A stretch of 64,000 bases of DNA, from NCBI GenBank assembly GCA_963698715.1, contig CAVORW010000006.1, positions 1 through 64,000 on the forward strand, written 5' to 3'. Positions 18,142 to 25,894 of this stretch are shown piece after piece (position 1 is the stretch's first letter; each line of letters starts with the position of its first letter). The DNA is from CAWHJB01 sp963698715. GTDB taxonomy: Bacteria; Chloroflexota; Anaerolineae; Anaerolineales; UBA4823. The translations under genes and the position numbers were made by a program. Below the pieces are notes generated by a model that was not told where the DNA came from, searched no databases, and saw nothing but the letters and a program-made list of their open reading frames with translations.

Positions 18142-18828
18142 ATGGGTGTAAAAATTGCAGCTTCGATACTTTCTGCAGACTTTTCACGGCTTGGAGAACA
18201 GGTAGCTGAAGCCATCGCTGGTGGCGCAGATATGATCCATGTGGATGTTATGGATGGCCATTTCGTCCCAAATCTGACAATTGGCCCCCTGGTTCTGGAT
18301 GCCATCCGCCCCATTACTCTGCGTGCAGGTATCCCCTTAGATGTCCACCTGATGATCGAAAAACCAGAACGCCTCATCCCGGCTTTTGCCAATGCAGGCG
18401 CCGATATTTTGACGGTTCATGTCGAAACCTGCCCGCATTTACACCGCACCCTGCAGCAAATTCGAGAGCTGGGGGTTCGTCCCGGCGTGACGCTGAATCC
18501 CGCGACATCTTTGATCAGTTTGGAAGAGATCTTGCCAGATGTGGACCAGATATTAATCATGTCCGTCAATCCGGGTTTTGGTGGACAATCTTACATCCCG
18601 CAAGCAACCGGTAAAATTGCCGCACTTCGGAAAATGTTAACTTCCCGCGGACTGGAGGCTGTGGCGATAGAAGTGGACGGTGGGATCAAGCCTGCTAATG
18701 CCGGCGAGGTTGCTGCAGCAGGTGCGGATATCCTGGTGGTTGGCTCGGGTATTTTTAACCAGGCTGGGAGTGTGGCAGAGAATATCGCCGCACTTCGGAC
18801 AGGCGCGGCCAGGACGGCACGGCTTTAG
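18142..18828 (+). CDS. rpe: Ribulose-phosphate 3-epimerase
   Basis: 228 residues, a compact TIM barrel. ASILSADFSRLGEQV, MIHVDVMDGHFVPNLTIGP with the metal-binding His/Asp, DVHLMIEKPE, LIMSVNPGFGGQ and EVDGGIKPANA are all family signatures. It converts ribulose 5-phosphate to xylulose 5-phosphate. It follows rpiA by about 140 bases on the same strand, so the two pentose phosphate enzymes may share a transcript. Confidence 0.95.
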   Translation: MGVKIAASILSADFSRLGEQVAEAIAGGADMIHVDVMDGHFVPNLTIGPLVLDAIRPITLRAGIPLDVHLMIEKPERLIPAFANAGADILTVHVETCPHLHRTLQQIRELGVRPGVTLNPATSLISLEEILPDVDQILIMSVNPGFGGQSYIPQATGKIAALRKMLTSRGLEAVAIEVDGGIKPANAGEVAAAGADILVVGSGIFNQAGSVAENIAALRTGAARTARL

Positions 18829-18843
18829 CAAGAAAGGATTTAG

Positions 18844-18880
18844 AGGGTGTGAAAAGTGGCTTTGCTTCTTTTGACACCCT
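18844..18880 (+). terminator. Hairpin downstream of rpe
   Basis: AGGGTGTGAAAAG (18844-18856) and CTTTTGACACCCT (18868-18880) pair with one mismatch. There is no strong T tract on the plus strand, so the terminator role is tentative. Confidence 0.45.
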
Positions 18881-18958
18881 AAAATATATCTCCTGCTGGT
18901 GTCGAGAGCCATGCCTGCGGGGCTTTTTTGAAGCCCTGGCCGAGAGATTATTGCTCCA

Positions 18959-18987
18959 TTGACCGTTATCCGAGCGCCGGGTATAAT
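18959..18987 (+). promoter_or_regulatory. Promoter of the riboflavin transporter operon
   Basis: TTGACC (18959-18964) and a perfect TATAAT (18982-18987) are spaced by 17 bases. Transcription would start near 18994, about 40 bases before the riboswitch. Confidence 0.75.
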
Positions 18988-19034
18988 TGTTACAAATCGT
19001 ACAAGAGGCGCACTGTCAAAACCAGTCGTCTACA

Positions 19035-19174
19035 TACCTTCGGGGCAGGGTGATAGGCAAAAGAGCCTGTATTCCCGACCGGCGGTAAAGCCCGCGAGCA
19101 CCTGATCCATAAAGTCAGGAGCATGATTCGGTGAAATTCCGAGGCCGACGGTAAAGTCCGGATGAAAGAAGGTA
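19035..19174 (+). promoter_or_regulatory. FMN riboswitch (RFN element)
   Basis: The conserved RFN blocks appear in order: CTTCGGGGCAGGGTG, ATTCCCGACCGGCGGTAAAG, CCCGCGAGC, then GATTCGGTGAAATTCCGAGG, CCGACGGTAAAGTCCGGATG and AAAGAAGG. The closing helix P1 is TACCTTC (19035-19041) with GAAGGTA (19168-19174). It binds flavin mononucleotide and shuts off downstream expression. The expression platform follows at 19221-19299. Confidence 0.95.
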
Positions 19175-19220
19175 CTTTTGATTGCGTTGTGGCTTCAACC
19201 GCGCACCCTTTTCAAGCTGC

Positions 19221-19299
19221 CAGGATGGCTGGCCTAAGGATGTGCGTCCTCAACGTGTAACCATCCTGCCCCGATCTCAATCTGAATCGGGGTTTTTTT
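19221..19299 (+). terminator. Riboswitch expression platform: terminator and competing pairing
   Basis: CCCCGAT (19269-19275) and ATCGGGG (19286-19292) followed by seven Ts form the intrinsic terminator. Upstream CAGGATGG (19221-19228) is complementary to CCATCCTG (19261-19268), a likely alternative helix just before the terminator. The T tract ends 8 bases before the first ATG of the permease, so the GGGG of the stem may also be its ribosome-binding site. Confidence 0.75.
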
Positions 19300-19306
19300 G
19301 TTGCCT

Positions 19307-20164
19307 ATGATTACCCATCGGAAAAATCGAGTATCGGATCTACTGCGAATTGGAGCCCAGAAATCGAGTATGTTTCTTGTGCCCGTTTCAGTGGCGCTGG
19401 CGGTTGGCATTTGGGCTTTGATCGTCAAATTGGGAAACGTTCCTCCAGTCATCCTGCCTGGTCCAGGATTAGTTTGGGGGCGTTTTATCCAGGTAGTGTT
19501 GGATGGCAGCCTGCTACGACATAGCATGTATACGCTTTTCGAAGTCTTAGCTGGTCTCCTGCTGGGAGTCATTTCAGCAACCATTCTGGGTTATCTCCTG
19601 GCAAAATCGGCCACGGTCGAACGAATCCTTGCGCCTTATATTGTTGCCTCCCAATCTGTTCCCACGGTAGCGATTGCACCTCTGCTCATCATCTGGTTTG
19701 GCTCAGGACTCACTTCTAAGGTGTTGATCAGTGCGTTGATTGTTTTTTTTCCAATTCTGGTCAACACTATTGTTGGCGTGCGGTCTGTGCCGGATGAACT
19801 AAGAGACTTAATGCGTTCGCTGCTTGCAACTCCCTGGCAAACCTTTACTCGGTTGGAAATACCCGCGGCTCTACCCGTCTTTTTGGGTGGCTTGAAAGTG
19901 GGCGCCACATTGTCAGTGATCGGTGCGGTGGTTGGTGAGTTTGTTGGCGCAGATCGCGGTCTGGGTTATCTGATCAATCGCAGCCGTGGGCAGTACGATA
20001 CCGCCCTGGTTTTTGTAGCTGTTCTGGCACTGGTTGCAATGGCTATGGCTCTCTACGGTAGTGTCGTTTGGCTTGACTCCTACCTGCTGGCCTGGAGTAA
20101 GAAACCTGAAAAACCAATTGTTTCAGGGAGACAAGGTGTTCTTGAAATTCAGGAGCTGCAATGA
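19307..20164 (+). CDS. ribX: ABC transporter permease, probable riboflavin uptake (RibX-like)
   Basis: About 285 residues from the ATG at 19307 with six hydrophobic helices. It is a SsuC/ThiX-type permease: the cytoplasmic coupling loop reads MRSLLATPWQTFTRLEIPAA followed by LPVFLGGLKVGATLSVIGAV, matching the EAA-loop region. General family members import sulfonates, taurine or thiamin precursors. Placement directly behind an FMN riboswitch argues for a flavin, as in the RibXY systems described from Chloroflexi. Its TGA overlaps the ATG of the binding protein as ATGA. Confidence 0.8.
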   Translation: MITHRKNRVSDLLRIGAQKSSMFLVPVSVALAVGIWALIVKLGNVPPVILPGPGLVWGRFIQVVLDGSLLRHSMYTLFEVLAGLLLGVISATILGYLLAKSATVERILAPYIVASQSVPTVAIAPLLIIWFGSGLTSKVLISALIVFFPILVNTIVGVRSVPDELRDLMRSLLATPWQTFTRLEIPAALPVFLGGLKVGATLSVIGAVVGEFVGADRGLGYLINRSRGQYDTALVFVAVLALVAMAMALYGSVVWLDSYLLAWSKKPEKPIVSGRQGVLEIQELQ

Positions 20165-21171
20165 AATCACACTTAAAATTTCTGAGTATGGATATCCCCA
20201 CCGGCTTGATGACCAACTGCTTGATTGCCATCTGCATGCTGGCACTGCCAGCCTGTGGACAGGCCCAGGTATCTCAATCAACGCTAATACAAATTCGTTT
20301 GCCAATGGGATACATCCCAAATGTACAATACGCTCCTTATTATGTGGCAGTTGATAAAGGCTATTTTCGTGATGTGGGGATTGAAATTGATTTCGACTAC
20401 AGCACAGAAATCGATGGAGTGGCCCTGGTTGGAGCTGGCGAGTTGCAATTTTCGATTGCATCTGGTGAGCAAGTCCTGTTAGCACGCGCCCAGGGGCTGC
20501 CGGTAGTATATGTAATGACCTGGTGGCAGGATACCCCGGTTGCAGTAACCTCAATGACCAACAGCGCCATAGCATCTCCACAAGACCTGGCAGGCAAGAA
20601 AATTGGCCTGCCCGGGCTGTATGGCGCCAGTTATATTGCCCTGCAAGCGCTGCTTTCAGCGGTTGACCTGGGAGAAAATGATGTCATGCTTGATACGATT
20701 GGCTTTAATCAAGTGGAAGCGCTGGTGGCTGGTCAGGACCAGGCAGTAGTTGTCTATGCAAACAATGAGCCGCTGCAGTTACAGGCCCGGGGATATGAAA
20801 TCCATACGATCCGAGTTGCGGACTATGTTCACCTGGCCTCAAACGGTCTGATAACCAACGAAAAAACAATTCAGGAGAATCCGGAGCTGGTCAGCCGGAT
20901 GGTACAGGCCAGCTTGAGGGGCGTTGCAGATGCAGTCAGCGACCCGGATGAAGCTTTCGAGATCAGTAAAAAATTTGTCGAAGGCTTAGAGGAAAATGAT
21001 ATTCAAAGGCAGGTTCTGGAAGCTACCATAGAATTTTGGGTGACCGATCAGCCAGGCTTTTCGTCCCCAGAATCCTGGGAAAACATGCACCAGGTGCTGC
21101 AGCAAATGGGCTTATTGGCCCAAGCCCTGGATATAAATGCGGCATATACTAACCAGTTTGTCCAACAGTGA
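20161..21171 (+). CDS. ribY: ABC transporter substrate-binding lipoprotein, probable riboflavin-binding (RibY-like)
   Basis: 336 residues. A signal sequence with lipobox LPAC near residue 32 anchors it outside the membrane. The body is an NMT1/THI5-like (ThiY-type) periplasmic-binding fold: PMGYIPNVQYAPYYVAVDKG, YFRDVGIEIDF, GELQFSIASGEQVLLARAQG and DLAGKKIGLPGLYGASYI. These folds bind flat heteroaromatic or pyrimidine-like ligands. With the riboswitch upstream, riboflavin is the best guess. The start overlaps the permease stop by 4 bases. The name follows the Chloroflexi RibXY usage. Confidence 0.8.
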   Translation: MKSHLKFLSMDIPTGLMTNCLIAICMLALPACGQAQVSQSTLIQIRLPMGYIPNVQYAPYYVAVDKGYFRDVGIEIDFDYSTEIDGVALVGAGELQFSIASGEQVLLARAQGLPVVYVMTWWQDTPVAVTSMTNSAIASPQDLAGKKIGLPGLYGASYIALQALLSAVDLGENDVMLDTIGFNQVEALVAGQDQAVVVYANNEPLQLQARGYEIHTIRVADYVHLASNGLITNEKTIQENPELVSRMVQASLRGVADAVSDPDEAFEISKKFVEGLEENDIQRQVLEATIEFWVTDQPGFSSPESWENMHQVLQQMGLLAQALDINAAYTNQFVQQ

Positions 21172-21181
21172 ACCTGTGATC

Positions 21182-21952
21182 ATGGTGGAAAGTAAACGCC
21201 CTATTTTGGAAGTTCATAACCTGAGTGCTGTCTTTCGTAACGAAAACGCAGGTTTGCGAGCTCTGCACGATGTTAATTTTTCAGTCGCTCAACAGGCATT
21301 TGTAACTCTTTTGGGTCCATCCGGAAGCGGAAAAAGCACGCTGTTACGAATCATGGCCGGGCTATTACCGGCTACCCATGGGGTGGTGTATTATAAGGGC
21401 AAACCGGTCACAGGGCCAAGTCGCGGTCTTGGTGTAGTCTTCCAGAAAGCAAATTTAATGCCCTGGCGAACCGTACTGGAAAACATTATCCTGCCGCTTG
21501 AGCTAGAAACCCTACCCGTCGAGTTAGCACAACAACGGGCCCAGGCAATGATAGAATTGGTAGGCTTGGAAGGTTTTGAGCATTCTTTGCCCAGAGATTT
21601 GTCCGGCGGCATGGCCCAGCGGGTAGCGATTGCTCGGGCCTTGATCCACGATCCGGACGTACTCCTGCTGGATGAGCCTTTTGGCGCTTTGGATGCGATG
21701 ACCCGCGAGCGAATGGGTTTAGAATTGCTGCGGATTTGGCAAGCCCGTAAAAAAACCGTATTTATGGTAACTCATTCGGTCTCAGAGGCATTGTTTCTGG
21801 CCGATCGCGTATTGGTGATGAGTCCCAGACCGGGGCAGTTACGGCTGGATTTGCCCGTAATATTTGACCGGCCGCGTCTGGAAGATATTCGTTATACTCC
21901 CGAATTTGGAGCGCTCGTTCACCAGGTTCGATCTGCAATTGGAGATGCTTAA
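21182..21952 (+). CDS. ABC transporter ATP-binding protein of the riboflavin-type system
   Basis: About 256 residues from the ATG at 21182. An earlier in-frame ATG at 21137 would overlap the binding-protein gene. Walker A is LGPSGSGKSTLLRIM, the Q-loop VVFQKANLMPW, the signature DLSGGMAQRVAIARAL, Walker B DVLLLDEPFGALD, and the H-loop histidine is in MVTHSVSEA. It is of the nitrate/sulfonate/taurine importer type and energises the permease at 19307. It closes the riboswitch-controlled operon. Confidence 0.9.
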   Translation: MVESKRPILEVHNLSAVFRNENAGLRALHDVNFSVAQQAFVTLLGPSGSGKSTLLRIMAGLLPATHGVVYYKGKPVTGPSRGLGVVFQKANLMPWRTVLENIILPLELETLPVELAQQRAQAMIELVGLEGFEHSLPRDLSGGMAQRVAIARALIHDPDVLLLDEPFGALDAMTRERMGLELLRIWQARKKTVFMVTHSVSEALFLADRVLVMSPRPGQLRLDLPVIFDRPRLEDIRYTPEFGALVHQVRSAIGDA

Positions 21953-22028
21953 ACTTAGCGTCTGTCCTAAAATCTGGCACCCGACAGCAGAGCATAACAA
22001 TAAATTTTTGATTCGGGAGATAGCGAAA

Positions 22029-22958
22029 ATGACGAAAAAAATCATTCCCCTGATCTTTACGATCCTTGCCTGCCTGTGGGGATTTGGAGTCCAGGCACAA
22101 GGGACAGTGACATTGGCATCGGTTAATGTGGATCTCTGGCCTGAATATGACCGTCCTAATATGCTGGTGATTTACCATCTGACATTATCCCCACAGGTTT
22201 CTCCGCCGGTAGAAGTATCAGTTCGTATTCCGGCACGGGTGGGCGACCCGCATGCAGTGGCTGTCCGGCAGCCCGATGGCGCTCTTTTCAGCGTAGTATA
22301 TGATCGGGAAGTAATGGGTGATTGGGCGGTGATTTCTTTCACGGCCACCTCCCCGGATGTCCAGCTTGAGTTTTACGATCCGAACTTGATCCAGGAAGAT
22401 TCCGCCAGGTATTATGAATATCAATGGCCAGGCGATTACGCGGTGGGTTCATTGGTGGTCTCCATCCAGCAGCCAATAGGGGCTACCGATATGCGAATCT
22501 CGCCAGGAATGGGCAGCGGCCAGGCACGCCAGGATGGCCTGGTATATTACACGGCTGAGGTGGGCGCATTACAGGCTGGTGAAGATTTTTCAGTTACGAT
22601 TGATTATCAAAAGACAACCGACGAATTAAGTGCCTCGTCCCTCACGGTCGAGCCCAGCGCGCCTATTACGGATTCCACGGCTGGAAGAATGTCCATCATG
22701 CAGGCTTTACCCTGGGCTCTCGGCGTTCTAGGGTTGGTTCTGATTCTTGGCGGCGGAATCTGGTACTGGCAATCTGGCAGGCAGTCACCTTCACAGGAAT
22801 CTAAGCGCCGGCGGCGTAAAACATCCTCTACTGGGCCAGGAATCCCGGCAAATGAACCGTCTGATGGAGATTTCATTTACTGCCATCAATGTGGCAAGCG
22901 AGCAGGGCCAAACGATCGCTTCTGCCGGGTATGTGGGGCCAGGCTGCGAGTGGAATAG
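22029..22958 (+). CDS. Secreted-domain membrane protein with C-terminal zinc ribbon
   Basis: About 310 residues from the ATG at 22029, with GGGAG about 11 bases upstream. A signal peptide (IIPLIFTILACLWGFGVQAQ) is followed by about 220 residues of beta-rich extracytoplasmic domain (VDLWPEYDRPNMLVIYHL). A single TM helix follows near residue 225-245 (ALGVLGLVLILGGGIWYW), then an Arg/Lys-rich stretch and a cytoplasmic zinc ribbon, CHQCGKRAGPNDRFCRVCG. The function is unknown. The layout suggests a sensor or scaffold that links an outer domain to an inner zinc finger. It starts 76 bases after the transporter ATPase and may be cotranscribed. Confidence 0.65.
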   Translation: MTKKIIPLIFTILACLWGFGVQAQGTVTLASVNVDLWPEYDRPNMLVIYHLTLSPQVSPPVEVSVRIPARVGDPHAVAVRQPDGALFSVVYDREVMGDWAVISFTATSPDVQLEFYDPNLIQEDSARYYEYQWPGDYAVGSLVVSIQQPIGATDMRISPGMGSGQARQDGLVYYTAEVGALQAGEDFSVTIDYQKTTDELSASSLTVEPSAPITDSTAGRMSIMQALPWALGVLGLVLILGGGIWYWQSGRQSPSQESKRRRRKTSSTGPGIPANEPSDGDFIYCHQCGKRAGPNDRFCRVCGARLRVE

Positions 22959-23027
22959 TCTATCTTACTGGTTAGTCGGTGCGGATTGCTGCTCGAAACC
23001 AATCGGCTCTCGATATAAATCATTGCC

Positions 23028-23081
23028 ATCAACAACACAAAAACGGGCGCTGCTCAGAAGCGCCCGTTTTTGTTGTTGATG
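23028..23081. terminator. Bidirectional terminator
   Basis: AAACGGGCGC (23041-23050) pairs with GCGCCCGTTT (23060-23069). The stem extends through the flanking ATCAACAACA and TGTTGTTGAT. A/T runs on both sides serve the convergent genes ending at 22958 (plus) and 23123 (minus). Confidence 0.85.
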
Positions 23082-23122
23082 TTTTACGACCAAGATCAAA
23101 GGATCCGGATCATAGGTTCAGC

Positions 23123-25324
23123 TTATGGGCTGGCAGGAAGCGGAGGTCGGGTCAGGCCGCTCGTGCTTCCACCAACTGCTTCAATACTGTCGAACATAAC
23201 CTGTAACATGTAATCGCCGTTATGGGCATATGCACCCGGATCTTTGGCAGCCCAGGTGTAGTTATAAGCGGCTCGCAGCAAGTTTGGCGTCCAGGAGGCG
23301 TAGCGATCTACATCGCCTGGATCAGACACGCCGTCGCCATTGGCATCTGTAAAGAAGTACGGGTACCTGATGGAGTCGTACACGATGCCAGCGCCAGCTG
23401 TATTGGCGGCGTAGGCCTGAATCGCTGCATACAGGATTTCCTGCACCCCCTCGACTTCCATGGCAATGCCTTCTGTCGTATCGCCGTCGCCATCATAGTC
23501 GATCGCAGCGCTCATATCGATCCGGATATTGTGCAGGTCCGCTTCACTCTGGACATTTGCGTGGCAAGCAGTGCATGATTCCAGGTTCAGGCTCAGAGCG
23601 TGGGCATCATGGCACTCAGCGCAGGTGTCGAAAGCCTCGACGTGCATAAAACGCCCGTTGTATTGCTGATCGGTAAATTCATAAGCGCCTTTGGCTTCGG
23701 TGCCGAACAGGGTGGCCCCAGCCGCAAAGTAGTGCGGGTTGCGGAAGCTGAGGGCTTCCGAAACTTCATCGTCACCCACACCAGCCCGGTTGATGGCAGC
23801 GTTGACGCTGACCGTGGATTCGCGGCCCTGGTGGCAGTTGATGCACAGATTGCTGTCCAGGCTGCCGGTATCCAGTACGGCCCCGCTTGGGAAGGTCACT
23901 TCAGGGGTTTCAAAGCGAGTGAAGGTTGCCAGGTCGTTATGGCAGGTAGCGCAGTTCAAGCCGTTGGACGGTTCCATGGCTATGGTCACGCCGTGGGTCA
24001 GGAAGAAGGGCAAGCCAGTTCCGGTGTGGCATTTCACACAGCTAGCGGACACTTCACCATCTTCATCCCAATGGCGGAAGGCTTCTTCCGAGCCGGCGAA
24101 GTGGCCAGAATCGATGCGATGAGCCTGGGAAAGGTCCACCGGAGCAGCGATAGCGGAGTTCAGATCTTCTATCGAGTCGTACACCAGCTGGATAATGTAC
24201 TTGCCGCCGTGAGCGTACGCGCCCGGATCTTTGACCGCAGTTTGATAGTTGTAGGCAGCTTTTAGCAGGCGACCAGTCCAAGAAGCGTATGCATTCCCAA
24301 ATTGGGCTTCATCTTCACTGGTTTGGCCGTCTTCGTTGGTATCGATGAAGAAGTATGGATAAGCAACCTTATCGTAGGTGATTGCCGCGCCGGCGACTTC
24401 ACTGCCGTAAGCCTGAATGGCCTGAAGCAGCATTCCCTGCAGACCTTCGAGTTCGGCAGCGATGCCTTCACTTGTGTCGCCATCACCATCATAGTCAACC
24501 AGGGAACCCGCCATGCGGATATCGCTCAGATCTTCAACACTGGCAACTTCCAGATGGCAAACCTGGCACTCTTCAACCTTAAGCTCCAGAGTGTGCGAGT
24601 CGTGGCAGCCAATGCAGGTGTCGTAGCCAGCCACGTGATCGTTTTTGGCGTCATAGGACTTGCCATCGTACTGGTAGCCTCCCTGCGTCTCAGTGCCATA
24701 TAGAGTTGCAGCGGCTGCAAAGTAGTGGATGTTGATAAAGCCAAGCCCGGCAGTAACGGTATCAAGATCTTCCATAATCCCCAATTCATCCAGAGCGGAA
24801 TCAACCTGAACCTTGGAGGCGCGTCCCTGGTGGCAGACCATGCAGCGCGCCTCAGCACCCAAACCGGTGATCTCAGCCCCGGACGGGAAGGTAACGCTCG
24901 TCATGGTGACGGTTTCAGCATTGTGGCAGGCTACGCATTCCACCACCGTGCCTATCGGGGCGTTAGCTTCAACTGAACCAACGGCACTGCCGTCGGCTCC
25001 AACATAGTCCAGGTAGCCAGGCGTGCTGTGGCATTGCGCACAGCTTGCGGGCACCTCAGCCGGATCATCCTCGTTCCAGTGGACGAATGCTTCTGCTTCG
25101 GCATCTGCATGGGGCGAATTCGCCCACATATCCTGGAAAGGAACGTCTTTTACTACGGGTTCCGGGCAGGGTACAGGCTCTGGGGGTGGGGGACAATCTG
25201 GGCAGGGGGGAGCGGTAGGACAGGGAGTTGCTTCCACGATCGGCGCAGGGGCAGGTGAGCAAGCCACCATTGCCAGGCCTAAGATCAGGAACAATGCTCC
25301 TACCCATAGATATTTATTTTTCAT
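23123..25324 (-). CDS. Decaheme c-type cytochrome lipoprotein, two pentaheme modules
   Basis: 733 residues. A lipobox (LAMVAC) near residue 22 precedes a Pro/Cys-rich linker. Two homologous halves of about 330 residues follow, each with five CXXCH sites: CAQCH, CVACH, CMVCH, CIGCH, CQVCH, then CVKCH, CATCH, CINCH, CAECH, CTACH. Each half also has VTFPSGA, HYFAAxATL(Y/F)GTE, DYDGDGDT.EGIA and a second Asp-rich loop (DTNEDGQTSEDE; DANGDGVSDPGD), like EF-hand/dockerin calcium loops. Each ends with AAYNY..A.KDPGAYAH. So the protein is an internal duplication. It should sit on the outer face of the membrane and pass or store electrons. It has its own terminator and lies divergent from the collagen-stalk cytochrome. 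Confidence 0.9.
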   Translation of the reverse strand: MKNKYLWVGALFLILGLAMVACSPAPAPIVEATPCPTAPPCPDCPPPPEPVPCPEPVVKDVPFQDMWANSPHADAEAEAFVHWNEDDPAEVPASCAQCHSTPGYLDYVGADGSAVGSVEANAPIGTVVECVACHNAETVTMTSVTFPSGAEITGLGAEARCMVCHQGRASKVQVDSALDELGIMEDLDTVTAGLGFINIHYFAAAATLYGTETQGGYQYDGKSYDAKNDHVAGYDTCIGCHDSHTLELKVEECQVCHLEVASVEDLSDIRMAGSLVDYDGDGDTSEGIAAELEGLQGMLLQAIQAYGSEVAGAAITYDKVAYPYFFIDTNEDGQTSEDEAQFGNAYASWTGRLLKAAYNYQTAVKDPGAYAHGGKYIIQLVYDSIEDLNSAIAAPVDLSQAHRIDSGHFAGSEEAFRHWDEDGEVSASCVKCHTGTGLPFFLTHGVTIAMEPSNGLNCATCHNDLATFTRFETPEVTFPSGAVLDTGSLDSNLCINCHQGRESTVSVNAAINRAGVGDDEVSEALSFRNPHYFAAGATLFGTEAKGAYEFTDQQYNGRFMHVEAFDTCAECHDAHALSLNLESCTACHANVQSEADLHNIRIDMSAAIDYDGDGDTTEGIAMEVEGVQEILYAAIQAYAANTAGAGIVYDSIRYPYFFTDANGDGVSDPGDVDRYASWTPNLLRAAYNYTWAAKDPGAYAHNGDYMLQVMFDSIEAVGGSTSGLTRPPLPASP

Positions 25325-25894
25325 TCAATTCTCCTCTCAGGGCATTGAATTTCAGAGTTGTGGAGATTGCAATGCTGAATCTGGTAAGATCTTTATTCAG
25401 TACCGGCACTCAACACCTTAATTGGCTTGATTAAGCAATTTACCTACATTTAGTGATGTGCGTCACAAACAAATCGGGATACTATTGGGTATTATAACCC
25501 ATTTATGAGAGTGAAATGAGTGGCAAATGACCTATTTCTGGGTGACAATTATTCCTATCGCCTAACAAAACTGATCGCTGCTCGGGGCAGTGACAGGAAT
25601 AGTGCAAAATTGAGCCTCCCTTTACTCTCCGATAGGTCGAGTAATAATGGCACATTACATAATGATTATGAAAATATATTACTTTTGTCATTAATCTAAT
25701 TCTTAATAATGGGGTACAATACCCAACATGCTTAACCCAATTAGATGTTGATTACCCTGGATTCAAGGGAAATCACACTTGCGAAAACTAGTAGGAGGCA
25801 GAAGAAAGGAGGCAACTGCATGGCATAAAGAAACTACTTGTTTCCAGAGCGCTAGATGAAAAGCATAATCCACAATATTTCTAGGAGAATGATG
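25325..25894. other. Divergent intergenic region between two multiheme genes
   Basis: This 570-base, AT-rich region must hold both promoters. It contains a GTGA-N6-TCAC site (25453-25466) and two GGGTA/TACCC-type palindromes (25486-25501 and 25712-25724). GGAGG-type purine runs at about 25792-25815 do not precede a long frame. Confidence 0.5.
25453..25466. promoter_or_regulatory. CRP/FNR-family-type operator
   Basis: The sequence GTGATGTGCGTCAC is a GTGA-N6-TCAC dyad, the core recognised by CRP/FNR-superfamily regulators. It lies about 130 bases upstream of the decaheme gene and about 430 bases upstream of the hexaheme gene. Confidence 0.5.

Noticed and set aside
24302..24703. Long open frames antisense to the decaheme gene
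   Set aside because: They follow from the GC-rich codon pattern of the real gene on the other strand, and the CXXCH-bearing frame is unambiguous.
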